Part shown: one piece after another, positions 17,867-27,013 of the stretch
Position numbering within the stretch: the stretch's first letter is position 1
Layout: each line of letters starts with the position of its first letter
NCBI GenBank assembly: GCA_964247755.1
Contig: CAXTVX010000004.1
Location: 1 to 64,000, forward strand
Source: Lichenicola sp964247755
GTDB taxonomy: Bacteria; Pseudomonadota; Alphaproteobacteria; Acetobacterales; Acetobacteraceae
Reading direction: 5' to 3'
DNA: 64,000 bases
Translations under genes and position numbers: made by a program
Notes under the pieces: generated by a model
Databases searched by the model: none
The model's input: the letters and a program-made list of their open reading frames with translations, nothing else
What the model was told of the DNA's origin: nothing

Positions 17867-18007
17867 CGACAACTGGTTCCTGGCAACCCGAACGCCCTGT
17901 GGCCGGAGCCGGGATCATTGGAGGAGGTGACGATCCAGGCAGTCGCCTCCGTTAGCGAATCCTTCACTTCCCTCGCGCACCCTGATGATTGACGGGAGGC
18001 TGCACGA

Positions 18008-18640
18008 ATGGCGATCGACGGGACGATCCAAGCTTCCGCACCCGCGCTCACGGCAGCCTCCCCGGCAACTTCTCCGGCCAAGCCCCAGACGTCACCGAAC
18101 CCATCCCACCCAAGCGGCTTCTTCCGCAGCCTGTTGTCCGACCTCAACCCGCTTCAGTACATCCCCGTCGTCGGCTCCATCTACCGCGCCATCACCGGCG
18201 ACCAGGGCAACCCCGACCTGCGCTTCGTCGCCTCGCTCGGCACCAGCTTCGCCATGGGCGGCCCGGTCGGCGTCGGCATCACGGTGGCGGAAAAGGTGAC
18301 CGGGATCGACCCGGAAGCCATCGGCCTCCACCTCCTCGGCCGCCTGTTCCATCCCGCGTCCAGGCCTGCCGCCGGCACTGCCGCACCGTCTTCCCCTGCC
18401 GCGTCGCCCGCGTCTGCCCAGCCCGTACCTGCCCAGCCCGCTCCTGCCCAGCCCGCCGGCGACGCCGGCACCGCCCTGGCGAGCAACCCGTCCGGCGCCC
18501 GCGCCTGGACCGCCGACGAGCTCACCGCCTATGGGGTGAAGCGCACCGCCGACAACAGCCTGGTCGCCGGCGGCCTGAGCAGCGCCGACGTGCTGAACAC
18601 CCTGGAGCTGCACCGCCTGTCCACCACCCGCTACGCCTGA
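18008..18640 (+). CDS. Hypothetical protein with Ala/Pro-rich linker
   Basis: 210 residues, not recognised. GGGAGG lies 7 bases before ATG 18008, a strong ribosome site. Residues about 36–105 form a small folded region (FFRSLLSDLNPLQYIPVVGS, then a Gly-rich patch FAMGGPVGVGITVAEKVTG) with a weak hydrophobic stretch. About 115–155 is a low-complexity Pro/Ala linker with PAQPAPAQP-type repeats. The last about 45 residues (WTADELTAYGVKRTADNSLV) look like a second small helical unit. Similar 'IPVVGSIYRAITGD' proteins occur beside many acetobacterial genes, but no role is known. The next gene starts 54 nt downstream. Confidence 0.75.
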   Translation: MAIDGTIQASAPALTAASPATSPAKPQTSPNPSHPSGFFRSLLSDLNPLQYIPVVGSIYRAITGDQGNPDLRFVASLGTSFAMGGPVGVGITVAEKVTGIDPEAIGLHLLGRLFHPASRPAAGTAAPSSPAASPASAQPVPAQPAPAQPAGDAGTALASNPSGARAWTADELTAYGVKRTADNSLVAGGLSSADVLNTLELHRLSTTRYA

Positions 18641-18694
18641 ACCCGCCTCGACGGGCCGTTCCCCTGGGCGCCTCGGCATCCTATCTGCTGTGCC

Positions 18695-21286
18695 ATGACC
18701 TCCAGGAGACAGCGGACCAGCCCCTGCCCCGCCCCGCTGCCGCTTCCCGTCCGCTTCGCCGAATGGTTCGCCGCCCGCGGCTGGACCCCGCGCCCGCACC
18801 AGCTCGCCGTGCTGGACGCGGCGGGAGCCGGCGACAACGTGTTGCTGGTCGCCCCCACCGGCGGCGGCAAGACCCTGGCCGGCTTCCTTCCCAGCCTGGT
18901 GGAACTGGACGAGACCGGCGAGCGCGACCGCCTGCACACCCTCTATGTCAGCCCGCTCAAGGCGCTCGCCACGGACATCGCCCGCAACCTCACCGCCCCG
19001 GTCGAAGAGATGCGCCTGCGCCTGCGCGTCGAGACACGCACCGGCGACACCCCCGCCGACCGGCGCGCCAGGCAGCGCGCCCACCCGCCCGACATCCTGC
19101 TCACCACCCCGGAAAGCCTGGTGCTGCTGCTGTCCCGGCGCGACGCGTCCGAGACCTTCGGTGCCCTGCGACGCATCGTCATCGACGAGGCGCACGCGCT
19201 CGCCGGCACCAAGCGCGGCGACCAGCTCGCCCTGTGCCTGGCTCGCCTGCTCCACCTCGCACCGGGCGCGCGCCGGATCGGCCTGTCCGCCACCGTCGCC
19301 CATCCTGACGCGCTGCGCGCCTATGTCGGCACGCCCGAGCGTCCGGCCCGCCTGATCGAGGCCCCGCCCGGCGCCCCGCCCGCCCTGTCGATGCTGCTGC
19401 CCGATGCCCACGTTCCCTGGTCCGGCCGCATGGGCCTGGCCGGCGCCTCGGTGATCCTGGAACGCATCGCCGCCTCCGGCATGACCATCGTGTTCGTCAA
19501 CACCCGCGCCCAGTCCGAGCTGCTGTTCGCGGCCCTGTGGCGCATCAACGACGACACCCTCCCGATCGCCCTGCACCACGGCAGCCTCGACATCGGCCAG
19601 CGCCGACGCGTCGAGGCCGCCATGGCCCGCGGCCCGGACGCGCCCGACGGGCTGCGTGCGGTGATCGCCACCTCCTCGCTCGACCTCGGCATCGACTGGG
19701 GCGGCGTCGACCAGGTGATCCAGGTCGGCGCGCCCAAGGGCGTGTCCCGCCTGCTGCAGCGCGTCGGCCGCGCCAACCACCGCATGGACGAGGCCTCCAA
19801 CGCCATCCTCGTCCCAGCCAACCGCTTCGAGGTGCTGGAATGCCAGGCCGCGATCGGCGGCGTCCGCGCCATGGAGCTGGACGGCGACCCTCCCCACCCC
19901 GGCGGCCTCGACGTGCTGGCCCAGCACGTGCTGCTGATGGCAGCCAGCGCCCCCTTCACCGCCGACGCGCTCTACGACGAGGTCCGCACCGCCGCCCCCT
20001 ACGCCGACCTGACGCGCACCGACTTCGACGACGTGCTCGGTTTCGTCGAGGACGGCGGTTACGCCCTGCTGGCCTACGAGCGCTACCGCAAGCTGTTCCG
20101 GGATTCGGAAGGGAACATCCAGATCCGCGGCGAGCGTGTCGCCCGCCAGGCCCGCATGAACGCCGGCACCATCGTCGAGGCCCCCGTGCTCAAGGTCCGC
20201 CTCGGCGGCCCGAGAGGGTTCACGCTAGGCGAGATCGAGGAAGGCTTCGCCAACGCGCTCCGCCCTGGCGACGCCTTCCTGTTCGCCGGCCGCAAGCTCA
20301 AGTTCCTCCGCCTGCGCGAAACCACCGTCGAGGTGGCCGAAGGCGGCACCGGCGACCCCACCGTGCCCACCTATGCCGGCTCCAAGTATCCGCTCTCCTC
20401 CGGCCTCGCCGCCCGCGTGCGCCGGATGCTGCACGACCCCGCCGCCTGGCAGCACTATCCCGAGCCGGTGCGCGAATGGCTCACCCTGCAACAGGAGCGC
20501 TCGCTGCTTCCCGGACCCGACGACCTGCTGGTGGAGATCTTCCCCCGGCACGGCCGCCACTTCCTGGTCGCCTACTGCTTCGAGGGCCGCAATGCGCACC
20601 AGACGCTGGGCATGCTGCTCACCCGCCGCCTGTCGCGCGACGGCGCGGCGCCGCTCGGCTTCGTTGCCACCGACTACGCGATCGCCCTCTGGTGCGCGAA
20701 CCCGCCCGGCGATATCCCCGACCTGTTCGCGCCCGACATGCTGGGCGACGACCTGGAGGCGTGGATGTCGGAAAGCTCGATGCTGCGGCGGACCTTCCGC
20801 AACGTCGCGGTGATCGCCGGCCTGATCGAGCGCCAGCACCCTGGCCAGACAGGGACGCGCCGACAGGTCACGGTGAACAGCGACCTCGTGTACGACGTGC
20901 TGCGCCGCCACCAGCCCGATCACGTGCTGCTCCGCGCCACCCGCGCCGAGGCCGCCGGCGGCCTCACCGACGTGGACCGCCTGTCCGACATGCTGCTGCG
21001 CGTGCAGGACCACGTCCGCGTCGTCCGCCTCGACCGCGTCTCGCCGCTGGCGATCCCGGTGATGCTCGACATCGGCCGCGAGTTCGTCCGCAACGAGGCC
21101 GACGAGGACGCCATGCTGGCCGAAACCGAGGCGCTGCTGGCCGAGGCGATGGGCGAGGCCGAGCCCTCGACCGAGGAGCTGGTGCTTGCCCCCGGCCACG
21201 CCCAGGAGCTGCGCCGCCTGACCCGCCAGCCGGGCCGCCGCGCGGAACGCCCGCCCCGCCGCCGGCCTCGCCCGGTGCGCCCGTGA
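18695..21286 (+). CDS. Ligase-associated DNA damage response DEXH-box helicase (Lhr-like)
   Basis: 863 residues, matching Lhr/LigD-neighbour helicases. SF2 motifs in order: APTGGGKTLAGF (motif I, about 54–65), TTPESL, VIDEAHAL (motif II), GLSATVAH (motif III), FVNTRAQSE, and the VI region LLQRVGRANHRMDE. The C-terminal part is the Lhr winged-helix and beta-barrel core (RNVAVIAGLIERQHPG, SDLVYDVLRRHQPDH). Members unwind DNA or RNA:DNA in repair and are usually found with an ATP-dependent DNA ligase, an exonuclease and PdeM. Here only PdeM follows (GTGA overlap); no ligase is in the window. Confidence 0.93.
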   Translation: MTSRRQRTSPCPAPLPLPVRFAEWFAARGWTPRPHQLAVLDAAGAGDNVLLVAPTGGGKTLAGFLPSLVELDETGERDRLHTLYVSPLKALATDIARNLTAPVEEMRLRLRVETRTGDTPADRRARQRAHPPDILLTTPESLVLLLSRRDASETFGALRRIVIDEAHALAGTKRGDQLALCLARLLHLAPGARRIGLSATVAHPDALRAYVGTPERPARLIEAPPGAPPALSMLLPDAHVPWSGRMGLAGASVILERIAASGMTIVFVNTRAQSELLFAALWRINDDTLPIALHHGSLDIGQRRRVEAAMARGPDAPDGLRAVIATSSLDLGIDWGGVDQVIQVGAPKGVSRLLQRVGRANHRMDEASNAILVPANRFEVLECQAAIGGVRAMELDGDPPHPGGLDVLAQHVLLMAASAPFTADALYDEVRTAAPYADLTRTDFDDVLGFVEDGGYALLAYERYRKLFRDSEGNIQIRGERVARQARMNAGTIVEAPVLKVRLGGPRGFTLGEIEEGFANALRPGDAFLFAGRKLKFLRLRETTVEVAEGGTGDPTVPTYAGSKYPLSSGLAARVRRMLHDPAAWQHYPEPVREWLTLQQERSLLPGPDDLLVEIFPRHGRHFLVAYCFEGRNAHQTLGMLLTRRLSRDGAAPLGFVATDYAIALWCANPPGDIPDLFAPDMLGDDLEAWMSESSMLRRTFRNVAVIAGLIERQHPGQTGTRRQVTVNSDLVYDVLRRHQPDHVLLRATRAEAAGGLTDVDRLSDMLLRVQDHVRVVRLDRVSPLAIPVMLDIGREFVRNEADEDAMLAETEALLAEAMGEAEPSTEELVLAPGHAQELRRLTRQPGRRAERPPRRRPRPVRP

Positions 21287-21984
21287 ACCCCGCGCCCTTC
21301 CACATCGGGGCGGAGCGGGTGATGCTCGACCCGGCCGGCGTACTGTACTGGCCGGCCGCCCGGCTGCTCGCGGTGGCCGACCTGCACCTGGAAAAGGGCA
21401 GCGCCGCCGCCCGCCGCGGTGCCCTGCTGCCGCCCTGGGATACCCGCATCACCCTGGACCGCCTGCTGAACCGGGTCGGCTACTGGCGTCCCGAGATCGT
21501 GGTAGCGCTCGGCGACAGCTTCCACGACAACGGCGGCCCCGCCCGCCTGCCCCCGGCCGAGGCCGACCGCCTGCGCCGGATCGCCGCCGCCACCCGGCTG
21601 TTCTGGGTGCTCGGCAACCACGACCCGCTGCCGCCGGACGGCCTGCCCGGCGAACACGGCGACGCCTTCCGGCTCGGGCCGCTGGCCTTCCGTCACGAAT
21701 CCCGCGCCCGCTCCCCACGGCACGAGGCCGAACGCGCAGAGATCTGCGGCCACCACCACCCCAAGGCCCGCGTGGCGACGCGTGGCGGCCCAATTTCCCG
21801 TCCCTGCTTCGTGGCCGATCCCGCCCGCATGATCATGCCCGCCTTCGGCGCCTACACCGGCGGCCTGGACGTGTCGCACCCGGCGATCGCCACCCTGTTC
21901 CCGCGCGGCGGCCGCGCCTTCCTGCTCGGGGCCGAGCGGCTGTTCAGCTTCGCCCTGGCCGGGATGCGCGCGAGCGCCTCCTGA
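21283..21984 (+). CDS. pdeM: Ligase-associated DNA damage response endonuclease PdeM
   Basis: 233 residues, calcineurin-like fold. GTG start at 21283 overlaps the helicase stop. Motifs VADLHLEKGSAAARRG, ALGDSFHDNGGP, VLGNHDP and CGHHHPKARV bind the two metals; the family is known as the ligase-associated repair phosphoesterase/endonuclease. The last residues (LFSFALAGMRASAS) are the expected tail. It is translationally coupled to the Lhr-like helicase and followed by photolyase 82 nt later, so this is a DNA repair neighbourhood. Confidence 0.92.
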   Translation: MNPAPFHIGAERVMLDPAGVLYWPAARLLAVADLHLEKGSAAARRGALLPPWDTRITLDRLLNRVGYWRPEIVVALGDSFHDNGGPARLPPAEADRLRRIAAATRLFWVLGNHDPLPPDGLPGEHGDAFRLGPLAFRHESRARSPRHEAERAEICGHHHPKARVATRGGPISRPCFVADPARMIMPAFGAYTGGLDVSHPAIATLFPRGGRAFLLGAERLFSFALAGMRASAS

Positions 21985-22066
21985 CCGCTCCGTGACGCAC
22001 CCGCACCGAAACCGAACCCCGGGCTGATCTGTTCCTTCCGATGCACGATCGGAGACCCGAGGAACG

Positions 22067-23578
22067 ATGACCCGCCGCACGGCGAAGGCCCGGACGCCGC
22101 CGCCCACCCCTTCCGGCGGGGTGTCGCTGCTCTGGCTCAGGCAGGACCTGCGCCTGGCCGACAACCGCGCCCTCGTGGCCGCCCTGGCCCGGTCCGAACG
22201 GGTGCTGCCGGTGTTCGTGCTGGACCAGGAAGCCGGCGGCGAATGGGCTCCCGGGGGTGCCTCGCTGTGGTGGCTGCACCACAGCCTCGAGGCGCTCGGC
22301 CACGCCTTCGCCGAGCGCGGCACCACCCTGATCCTGCGCCGCGGCGACGCCGCCGCCATCATCCCTGCCCTGGCCCGGGAGGTCGGTGCCGACACCGTGC
22401 AATGCGGCCTGCCGCACGAGCCCTGGCTGCAACGCCTCGACGAGACGGTCGCAGCCGCCCTGCAGGCCGACAACCGCTCGCTGGTGCCGCACCGCGTCGC
22501 CACCCTGTTCGACCTGGACGCGGTCCGTTCCAAGACCGGCACCCGCTACGGCGTCTACGGCCCGTTCGCCAACGCCTGCCGCGCTCTCCCGGCCCCCGAC
22601 CTGCCGCTGCCGGCGCCGCCGCACATCCCCGGCCCCGACACCCTGCCCGCCAGCGACCGCCTCGCCGACTGGCACCTGCTGCCGACCCGTCCGGACTGGG
22701 CCGGCGGCATGCGGAACGCCTGGACCCCCGGCGAGGCCGGCGCCCACGCCCGCCTGCACGACTTCCTCGCCGACCATCTCGACAGCTACGGCACCTCGCG
22801 CAACATCCCCGGCGACCCTGACGGCACATCCATGCTCTCGCCCCACCTGCACTGGGGCGAGCTGTCGGCGACGCAGGTCTGGTACGCCGCCCGCGACGCC
22901 GCAGCAGCGCTGAAGGACGACTCCGGCGGCTTCACGACCTTCCAGAACGAGCTGCTCTGGCACGACTTCTCCGCCTACCTGCTCCGGCACAGCCCGACCC
23001 TGCCCGAGCAGCCGATGCGCCCTGCCTACGCCCGCATGCCCTGGCGCGATGACGAGTCCGGCTTTCGCGCCTGGCGGCAGGGCCGCACCGGCGTGCCGAT
23101 TGTCGATGCCGGCATGCGCCAGCTCTGGCAGATGGGCTGGATGCACAACCGCGTGCGCATGATCACCGCCTCCTTCCTGGTCAAGCACCTGCTCCTGTCC
23201 TGGCAGCAGGGCGAACGCTGGTTCTGGGACACCCTGGTCGACGCCGACCTCGCCACCAATGCCGTCAGCTGGCAGTGGATCGCAGGCAGCGGCACCGACA
23301 GCCAGCCCTTCTTCCGCATCTTCAACCCGGTCACCCAGGCCACCCGGTTCGACCCGGACGGCCGCTACGTCCGGCGCTACGTCCCCGAGCTGGCCCGCCT
23401 GCCCGACCGCTGGCTGCACCGCCCCTGGGAAGCCCCCCGACAGGTGCTCGACGCCGCCGGCCTGCGCCTCGGAACCGACTACCCGGCCCCGATCATCCCC
23501 CTCGAGGAGGGCCGCGACCGCGCCCTGCTGGCATTCCGTGATAGCATCCGCCGCCAGCCCGCCGAGGCCGCGCAGTGA
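22067..23578 (+). CDS. phrB: Deoxyribodipyrimidine photo-lyase (cyclobutane pyrimidine dimer repair)
   Basis: 503 residues. N-terminal antenna domain starts LLWLRQDLRLADNRALVAAL. The FAD-binding C-terminal half has ELLWHDFSAYLL, WRQGRTGVPIVDAGMRQL, the tryptophan-rich NAVSWQWIAGSGTDSQPFFRIFNP and WQQGERWFWDTLVDADLATN. The enzyme splits thymine dimers with light. GAGGAA is 6 bases before ATG 22067. The stop overlaps the next start (GTGA), so a metallophosphoesterase gene is coupled. Typical class I length. Class I photolyase is preferred over cryptochrome because the C-terminal repair residues are kept. Confidence 0.95.
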   Translation: MTRRTAKARTPPPTPSGGVSLLWLRQDLRLADNRALVAALARSERVLPVFVLDQEAGGEWAPGGASLWWLHHSLEALGHAFAERGTTLILRRGDAAAIIPALAREVGADTVQCGLPHEPWLQRLDETVAAALQADNRSLVPHRVATLFDLDAVRSKTGTRYGVYGPFANACRALPAPDLPLPAPPHIPGPDTLPASDRLADWHLLPTRPDWAGGMRNAWTPGEAGAHARLHDFLADHLDSYGTSRNIPGDPDGTSMLSPHLHWGELSATQVWYAARDAAAALKDDSGGFTTFQNELLWHDFSAYLLRHSPTLPEQPMRPAYARMPWRDDESGFRAWRQGRTGVPIVDAGMRQLWQMGWMHNRVRMITASFLVKHLLLSWQQGERWFWDTLVDADLATNAVSWQWIAGSGTDSQPFFRIFNPVTQATRFDPDGRYVRRYVPELARLPDRWLHRPWEAPRQVLDAAGLRLGTDYPAPIIPLEEGRDRALLAFRDSIRRQPAEAAQ

Positions 23579-24324
23579 GCGAGGCGCAGCAGTTCGGCGG
23601 CCCGGAGCCGTCGCCTCCGCCGGTTCCCTTCCTGCCGCCGCGGCTGATCCCGCCCGACCGCCCGTTGCGCATCGTCGGCGACGTGCACGGCGACGCTGTC
23701 GCCTTCAGCCACGCCGTCGCCACCGAACGCTTCGTGATCCAGCTCGGCGACCTGGTCGACCACGGCCCGAACAGCGCCCAGGTGCTGCGCACCATGTTCC
23801 GCCTGATCGACGAGAACCGCGGCCTGTTCCTGCTCGGCAACCACGACCGCAAGCTCGGCCGCGCGCTCGCCGGCCACCGCATGCGGCCCGACCCGCCGCT
23901 GGAAGCCACGCTGGCGCAGCTGGACGACCCGCTGGCCATGCGTGCCCATGCCGAGATCGCGCGTGCTCCCGCCTGGCTGGTGCGCGGCCGGGTCGGCTTC
24001 GTGCATGGCGGCTTCCACACCGGGATGCTGCACCAGACCCCGCCGCCCGGCCTGGAACGCGTCACCCACCTGCTGTCCCGCGCGCTGTTCGGCGAGACCA
24101 CCGGCCGCATGCAGGAGGACGGCTTCCCGGAGCGCCGGCTGAACTGGATCGACCACATCCCGGACGGCTTCACCGTGTATTGCGGCCATGACCAGCGCAG
24201 CACCGACGGCCGCCCCTGGCGCAAGCGCGGCCGCGCCGGGGGCCTGGCGATCTTCACCGACACCGGCGCCGGCAAGGGCGGCCACCTCGCCTGGATCGAC
24301 CTGCCCGCCGCGGACGACGAATGA
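23575..24324 (+). CDS. PP2A-type metallophosphoesterase (serine/threonine phosphatase-like)
   Basis: 249 residues with GDVHGD, QLGDLVDHGPNS, LLGNHDRKLGRAL, VHGGFH and YCGHDQR, the motif set of the PPP phosphatase/ApaH group. The substrate (phosphoprotein, or a dinucleoside polyphosphate) cannot be told from the sequence; the short length and GNHDRK motif favour the PrpE/ApaH-like side. GTG start at 23575 lies inside the photolyase stop region. It is the third phosphoesterase gene in 9 kb, yet each belongs to a different subfamily. Confidence 0.88.
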   Translation: MSEAQQFGGPEPSPPPVPFLPPRLIPPDRPLRIVGDVHGDAVAFSHAVATERFVIQLGDLVDHGPNSAQVLRTMFRLIDENRGLFLLGNHDRKLGRALAGHRMRPDPPLEATLAQLDDPLAMRAHAEIARAPAWLVRGRVGFVHGGFHTGMLHQTPPPGLERVTHLLSRALFGETTGRMQEDGFPERRLNWIDHIPDGFTVYCGHDQRSTDGRPWRKRGRAGGLAIFTDTGAGKGGHLAWIDLPAADDE

Positions 24325-24402
24325 CACCGATTGGTGACACCAGCCCTTGAAGCCTGCGCTCGGGCCGTGCAGGGATCGGCAGGACCAAGGCGGGAGGGGC
24401 TG

Positions 24403-24720
24403 GTGGACACGGGTGCGGGCCATGCGGGCGCTGCCGACAGCCTTGGGGAGTTGCGCCGCAGCATCGACAACATCGACGCCGCCCTGGTCCACATGCTGGC
24501 GGAGCGCTTCCGCTGCACCCAGGCGGTCGGTCGCCTCAAGGCCGCCCATGGCATGCCGCCCGCCGATCCCGCCCGCGAGGCGCAGCAGGTGGCGCGGCTG
24601 CGGGAGCTGGCGCACGAGGCCCGGCTCGACCCGGACTTCGCCGAGAAGTTCCTGGCCTTCGTGATCCGCGAGGTGATCCGTCACCACGAGGCCCTGGCGC
24701 GCGTGCCGGACCCGGCGTGA
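24403..24720 (+). CDS. Chorismate mutase (AroQ type)
   Basis: 105 residues. All-helical AroQ fold: LGELRRSIDNIDAALVHMLAERFRCTQAVGRLK matches helix 1 with its Arg and Lys active-site contacts (Arg near position 16; Lys of GRLK), then DPAREAQQVARLRELAH and FLAFVIREVIRHHEAL. Chorismate is rearranged to prephenate. The GTG at 24403 is preferred: GGAGG lies 5 nt upstream. An in-frame GTG at 24331 would add 24 unrelated residues. Its stop overlaps the SixA-like start by GTGA. Confidence 0.85.
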   Translation: MDTGAGHAGAADSLGELRRSIDNIDAALVHMLAERFRCTQAVGRLKAAHGMPPADPAREAQQVARLRELAHEARLDPDFAEKFLAFVIREVIRHHEALARVPDPA

Positions 24721-25211
24721 CGGAACCGCGCCAGCTGCTGCTGCTGCGTCATGCCAAGGCCGAAGCCGGCGACGCGGCCGATCATGGCCGCGACCTCGCC
24801 GCGCGCGGCCGTCGCGACGCCGACGCGCTGGGCCACGAGATGCGCCGCCTCCGCCTCGTGCCGCAGCACGTTCTGCTCAGCAGCGCGCTGCGCACCCGGC
24901 GCACCTTCGAGCTGCTGGGCGCGTTCGAGCCGGCGCCGTCGGTGCAGGTGGCGGACGTCCTGTATCTCGCTGAGCCCGCCCTGCTGCTGTCGGCGCTTCG
25001 AGCGGCTCCTGCCGAGATCCGCATCCTGCTTCTGGTCGGGCACAACCCCGGCCTGCACGCGCTGGCCCTGCACCTGGCCGGACCGCAGGCACCGCAGGCC
25101 CTGTGCGACGGGTTGCCGACCTGTACCCTGGCCTGTTTCTCCGTCGAGACCGACTGGTCCGGCCTTGCTGCGCCTGGAACGACCGGCGGCCTGCAGCTGA
25201 TCGGCGCGTGA
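24717..25211 (+). CDS. SixA-like histidine phosphatase family protein
   Basis: 164 residues. RHG motif LLLLRHAKAE near the N-terminus carries the catalytic histidine; DHGRDLAARGRRDADALG, SSALRTRRTFELL and the second histidine in LLVGHNPGLHAL complete the set. In E. coli SixA removes phosphate from a phosphohistidine (for example PtsO). Partner here unknown. GTG start at 24717 overlaps the chorismate mutase stop. The gene ends a chain of six plus-strand genes from the helicase onwards. Confidence 0.88.
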   Translation: MTEPRQLLLLRHAKAEAGDAADHGRDLAARGRRDADALGHEMRRLRLVPQHVLLSSALRTRRTFELLGAFEPAPSVQVADVLYLAEPALLLSALRAAPAEIRILLLVGHNPGLHALALHLAGPQAPQALCDGLPTCTLACFSVETDWSGLAAPGTTGGLQLIGA

Positions 25212-25359
25212 TGGGCGTGACGCCCGTCCTGCCCCGGTCACGGTTGCCACCGGATTTCCTTCGCCTCTATCCTCGCTCCTTCAGTCGGGCAAGCACCGAC
25301 ACGCACCACCTGGCAGCTCCACCGCCGCCGCGTCGTGCGCCTTGCAGCAGGAACATTCC

Positions 25360-26661
25360 ATGAGCCCGACTGCCTCCGGCACCGCCACCGTTTCCTATGA
25401 CGGCAAGACCGCCACCCTCCCGGTGCTGACGGGAACGCTGGGCCCGGCGGTGGCCGACATACGCAGGCTGCAGGCCGAACTCGGCGTGTTCACCTTCGAT
25501 CCCGCCTACGGCACCACGGCGGCCTGCGAAAGCAGGATCACCTTCATCGACGGCGACGAGGGCGTGCTGCTGCATCGCGGCTACCCGATCGACCAGCTGG
25601 CGGAGGGCGCCACCTTCATGGAGGTGGCCTACCTGCTGCTGAACGGCGAGATGCCGACGGGGGCGCAGAACGACGCGTTCATCGCCCAGATCAAGCAGCA
25701 CACCATGCTGCACGAGCAGCTGCGCCACTTCTTCAACGGCTTCCGCCGCGACGCCCATCCGATGGCGATCCTGTGCGGCGTGGTCGGGGCGCTGTCGGCG
25801 TTCTACCACGACCACCTCGACATCGCCGACCCGAGGCAGCGCGAGATCTCGGCGCTGCGCCTGATCGCCAAGGTGCCGACGCTCGCCGCCTGGGCCTACA
25901 AGTACACGATGGGGTTCCCGTTCGTGTACCCGCGCAACGACCTCTCCTACGCCGAGAACTTCCTCTACATGATGTTCGCGATGCCGTCGGAGCCCTACCA
26001 GGTGAGCCCGGTGCTCGCCCGGGCGATGGACCGCATCCTGATCCTGCATGCCGACCACGAGCAGAACGCGTCCACCTCGACGGTGCGCCTGGCCGGCTCC
26101 ACCGGCGCCAACCCGTTCGCCTGCATCGCCGCCGGCATCGCCGCCCTGTGGGGCCCGGCGCATGGCGGCGCCAACGAGGCGGTGCTCAAGATGCTGGCCG
26201 AGATCGGCAGCAAGGAGAACATCCCCGACTTCGTGGCCAAGGTGAAGGACAAGAACTCGGGCGTGAAGCTGATGGGCTTCGGCCACCGGGTGTACAAGAA
26301 CTTCGACCCGCGGGCGAAGATCATGCAACGCACCTGCCACGAGGTGCTGGCCGAGCTCGGCATCACCGACGAGCCGATGCTGGACCTCGCGGTCGAGCTG
26401 GAGAAGGTGGCGCTGGAGGACCCGTATTTCGTGCAGCGCAAGCTGTATCCGAACGTCGACTTCTATTCGGGCATCATCCTCAAGGCGATGGGCATCCCGA
26501 CCAGCATGTTCACCGTGCTGTTCGCGGTCGCCCGCACCGTCGGCTGGATCAGCCAGTGGAAGGAGATGATCGAGGAACCGGGCCAGCGCATCGGCCGGCC
26601 ACGCCAGATCTACACCGGCGCCGACCGGCGCAACCTGGTCATGCTCGCCGAACGAGGCTGA
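25360..26661 (+). CDS. gltA: Citrate synthase
   Basis: 433 residues. Condenses acetyl-CoA and oxaloacetate at the entry to the TCA cycle. Type II hexameric family pattern: the N-terminal zinc-free domain, DEGVLLHRGYPIDQLAEGAT, then HADHEQNASTSTVRL, the catalytic His region GPAHGGANEAVLKML, and GFGHRVYKNFDPRAKIM, with Asp in VELEKVALEDPYFVQRKLY. AGGA is 8 bases before ATG 25360; a TTG at 25342 is also in frame but has a poorer site. Monocistronic by appearance. The expected length is kept and no residue is missing. Confidence 0.97.
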   Translation: MSPTASGTATVSYDGKTATLPVLTGTLGPAVADIRRLQAELGVFTFDPAYGTTAACESRITFIDGDEGVLLHRGYPIDQLAEGATFMEVAYLLLNGEMPTGAQNDAFIAQIKQHTMLHEQLRHFFNGFRRDAHPMAILCGVVGALSAFYHDHLDIADPRQREISALRLIAKVPTLAAWAYKYTMGFPFVYPRNDLSYAENFLYMMFAMPSEPYQVSPVLARAMDRILILHADHEQNASTSTVRLAGSTGANPFACIAAGIAALWGPAHGGANEAVLKMLAEIGSKENIPDFVAKVKDKNSGVKLMGFGHRVYKNFDPRAKIMQRTCHEVLAELGITDEPMLDLAVELEKVALEDPYFVQRKLYPNVDFYSGIILKAMGIPTSMFTVLFAVARTVGWISQWKEMIEEPGQRIGRPRQIYTGADRRNLVMLAERG

Positions 26662-26679
26662 GCGCTTCCTGCGGACCGA

Positions 26680-26919
26680 TCAGTCGCAGTCGCAGCCCGA
26701 GGTTGCGCCGTCCGCCTCACGGACCACGTGGTGGTCGATCCACTCCGCGACCAGCCGGCGCGCCTCGCTGATCGAGGCTTCCGGATGGTGGATCCGGTAC
26801 AGCGTGGTGCAGGCATGGAACGCCTGGATGTCGAGCGTGCCGCATTCGCGAAGCTCGCGGTATGCGGTAACGACGGCACGCTCGCAGTTGCGTCCGATGA
26901 CGGGCCTCTGACCGGGCAC
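26680..26919 (-). CDS. Small hypothetical protein with C-terminal CDC motif
   Basis: 79 residues, not recognised. GTG 26919 is supported by AAGGA 8 bases upstream. The sequence is charged and helical (NCERAVVTAYRELRECG, then FHACTTLYRIHHPEASISEAR) and ends with SGCDCD. Five cysteines in 79 residues and two adjacent histidines could bind a metal; this is an inference. It is convergent with gltA (18 nt between stops). Not part of an obvious operon. Confidence 0.6.
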   Translation of the reverse strand: MPGQRPVIGRNCERAVVTAYRELRECGTLDIQAFHACTTLYRIHHPEASISEARRLVAEWIDHHVVREADGATSGCDCD

Positions 26920-27013
26920 TGTTCACGTCCTTCCATGCGGCGAGTTGCAAATCGTTCGCAGGCGTCGCCTCCTGTTATGCGCAGGCTCCCGCTGCGGTTT
27001 CAAGCTCGCCGGC

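Noticed and set aside
18092..19927. 611-residue minus-strand open frame opposite the helicase gene
   Set aside because: A GC-driven shadow of the plus-strand genes; Gly/Gln/Ala-rich without motifs.
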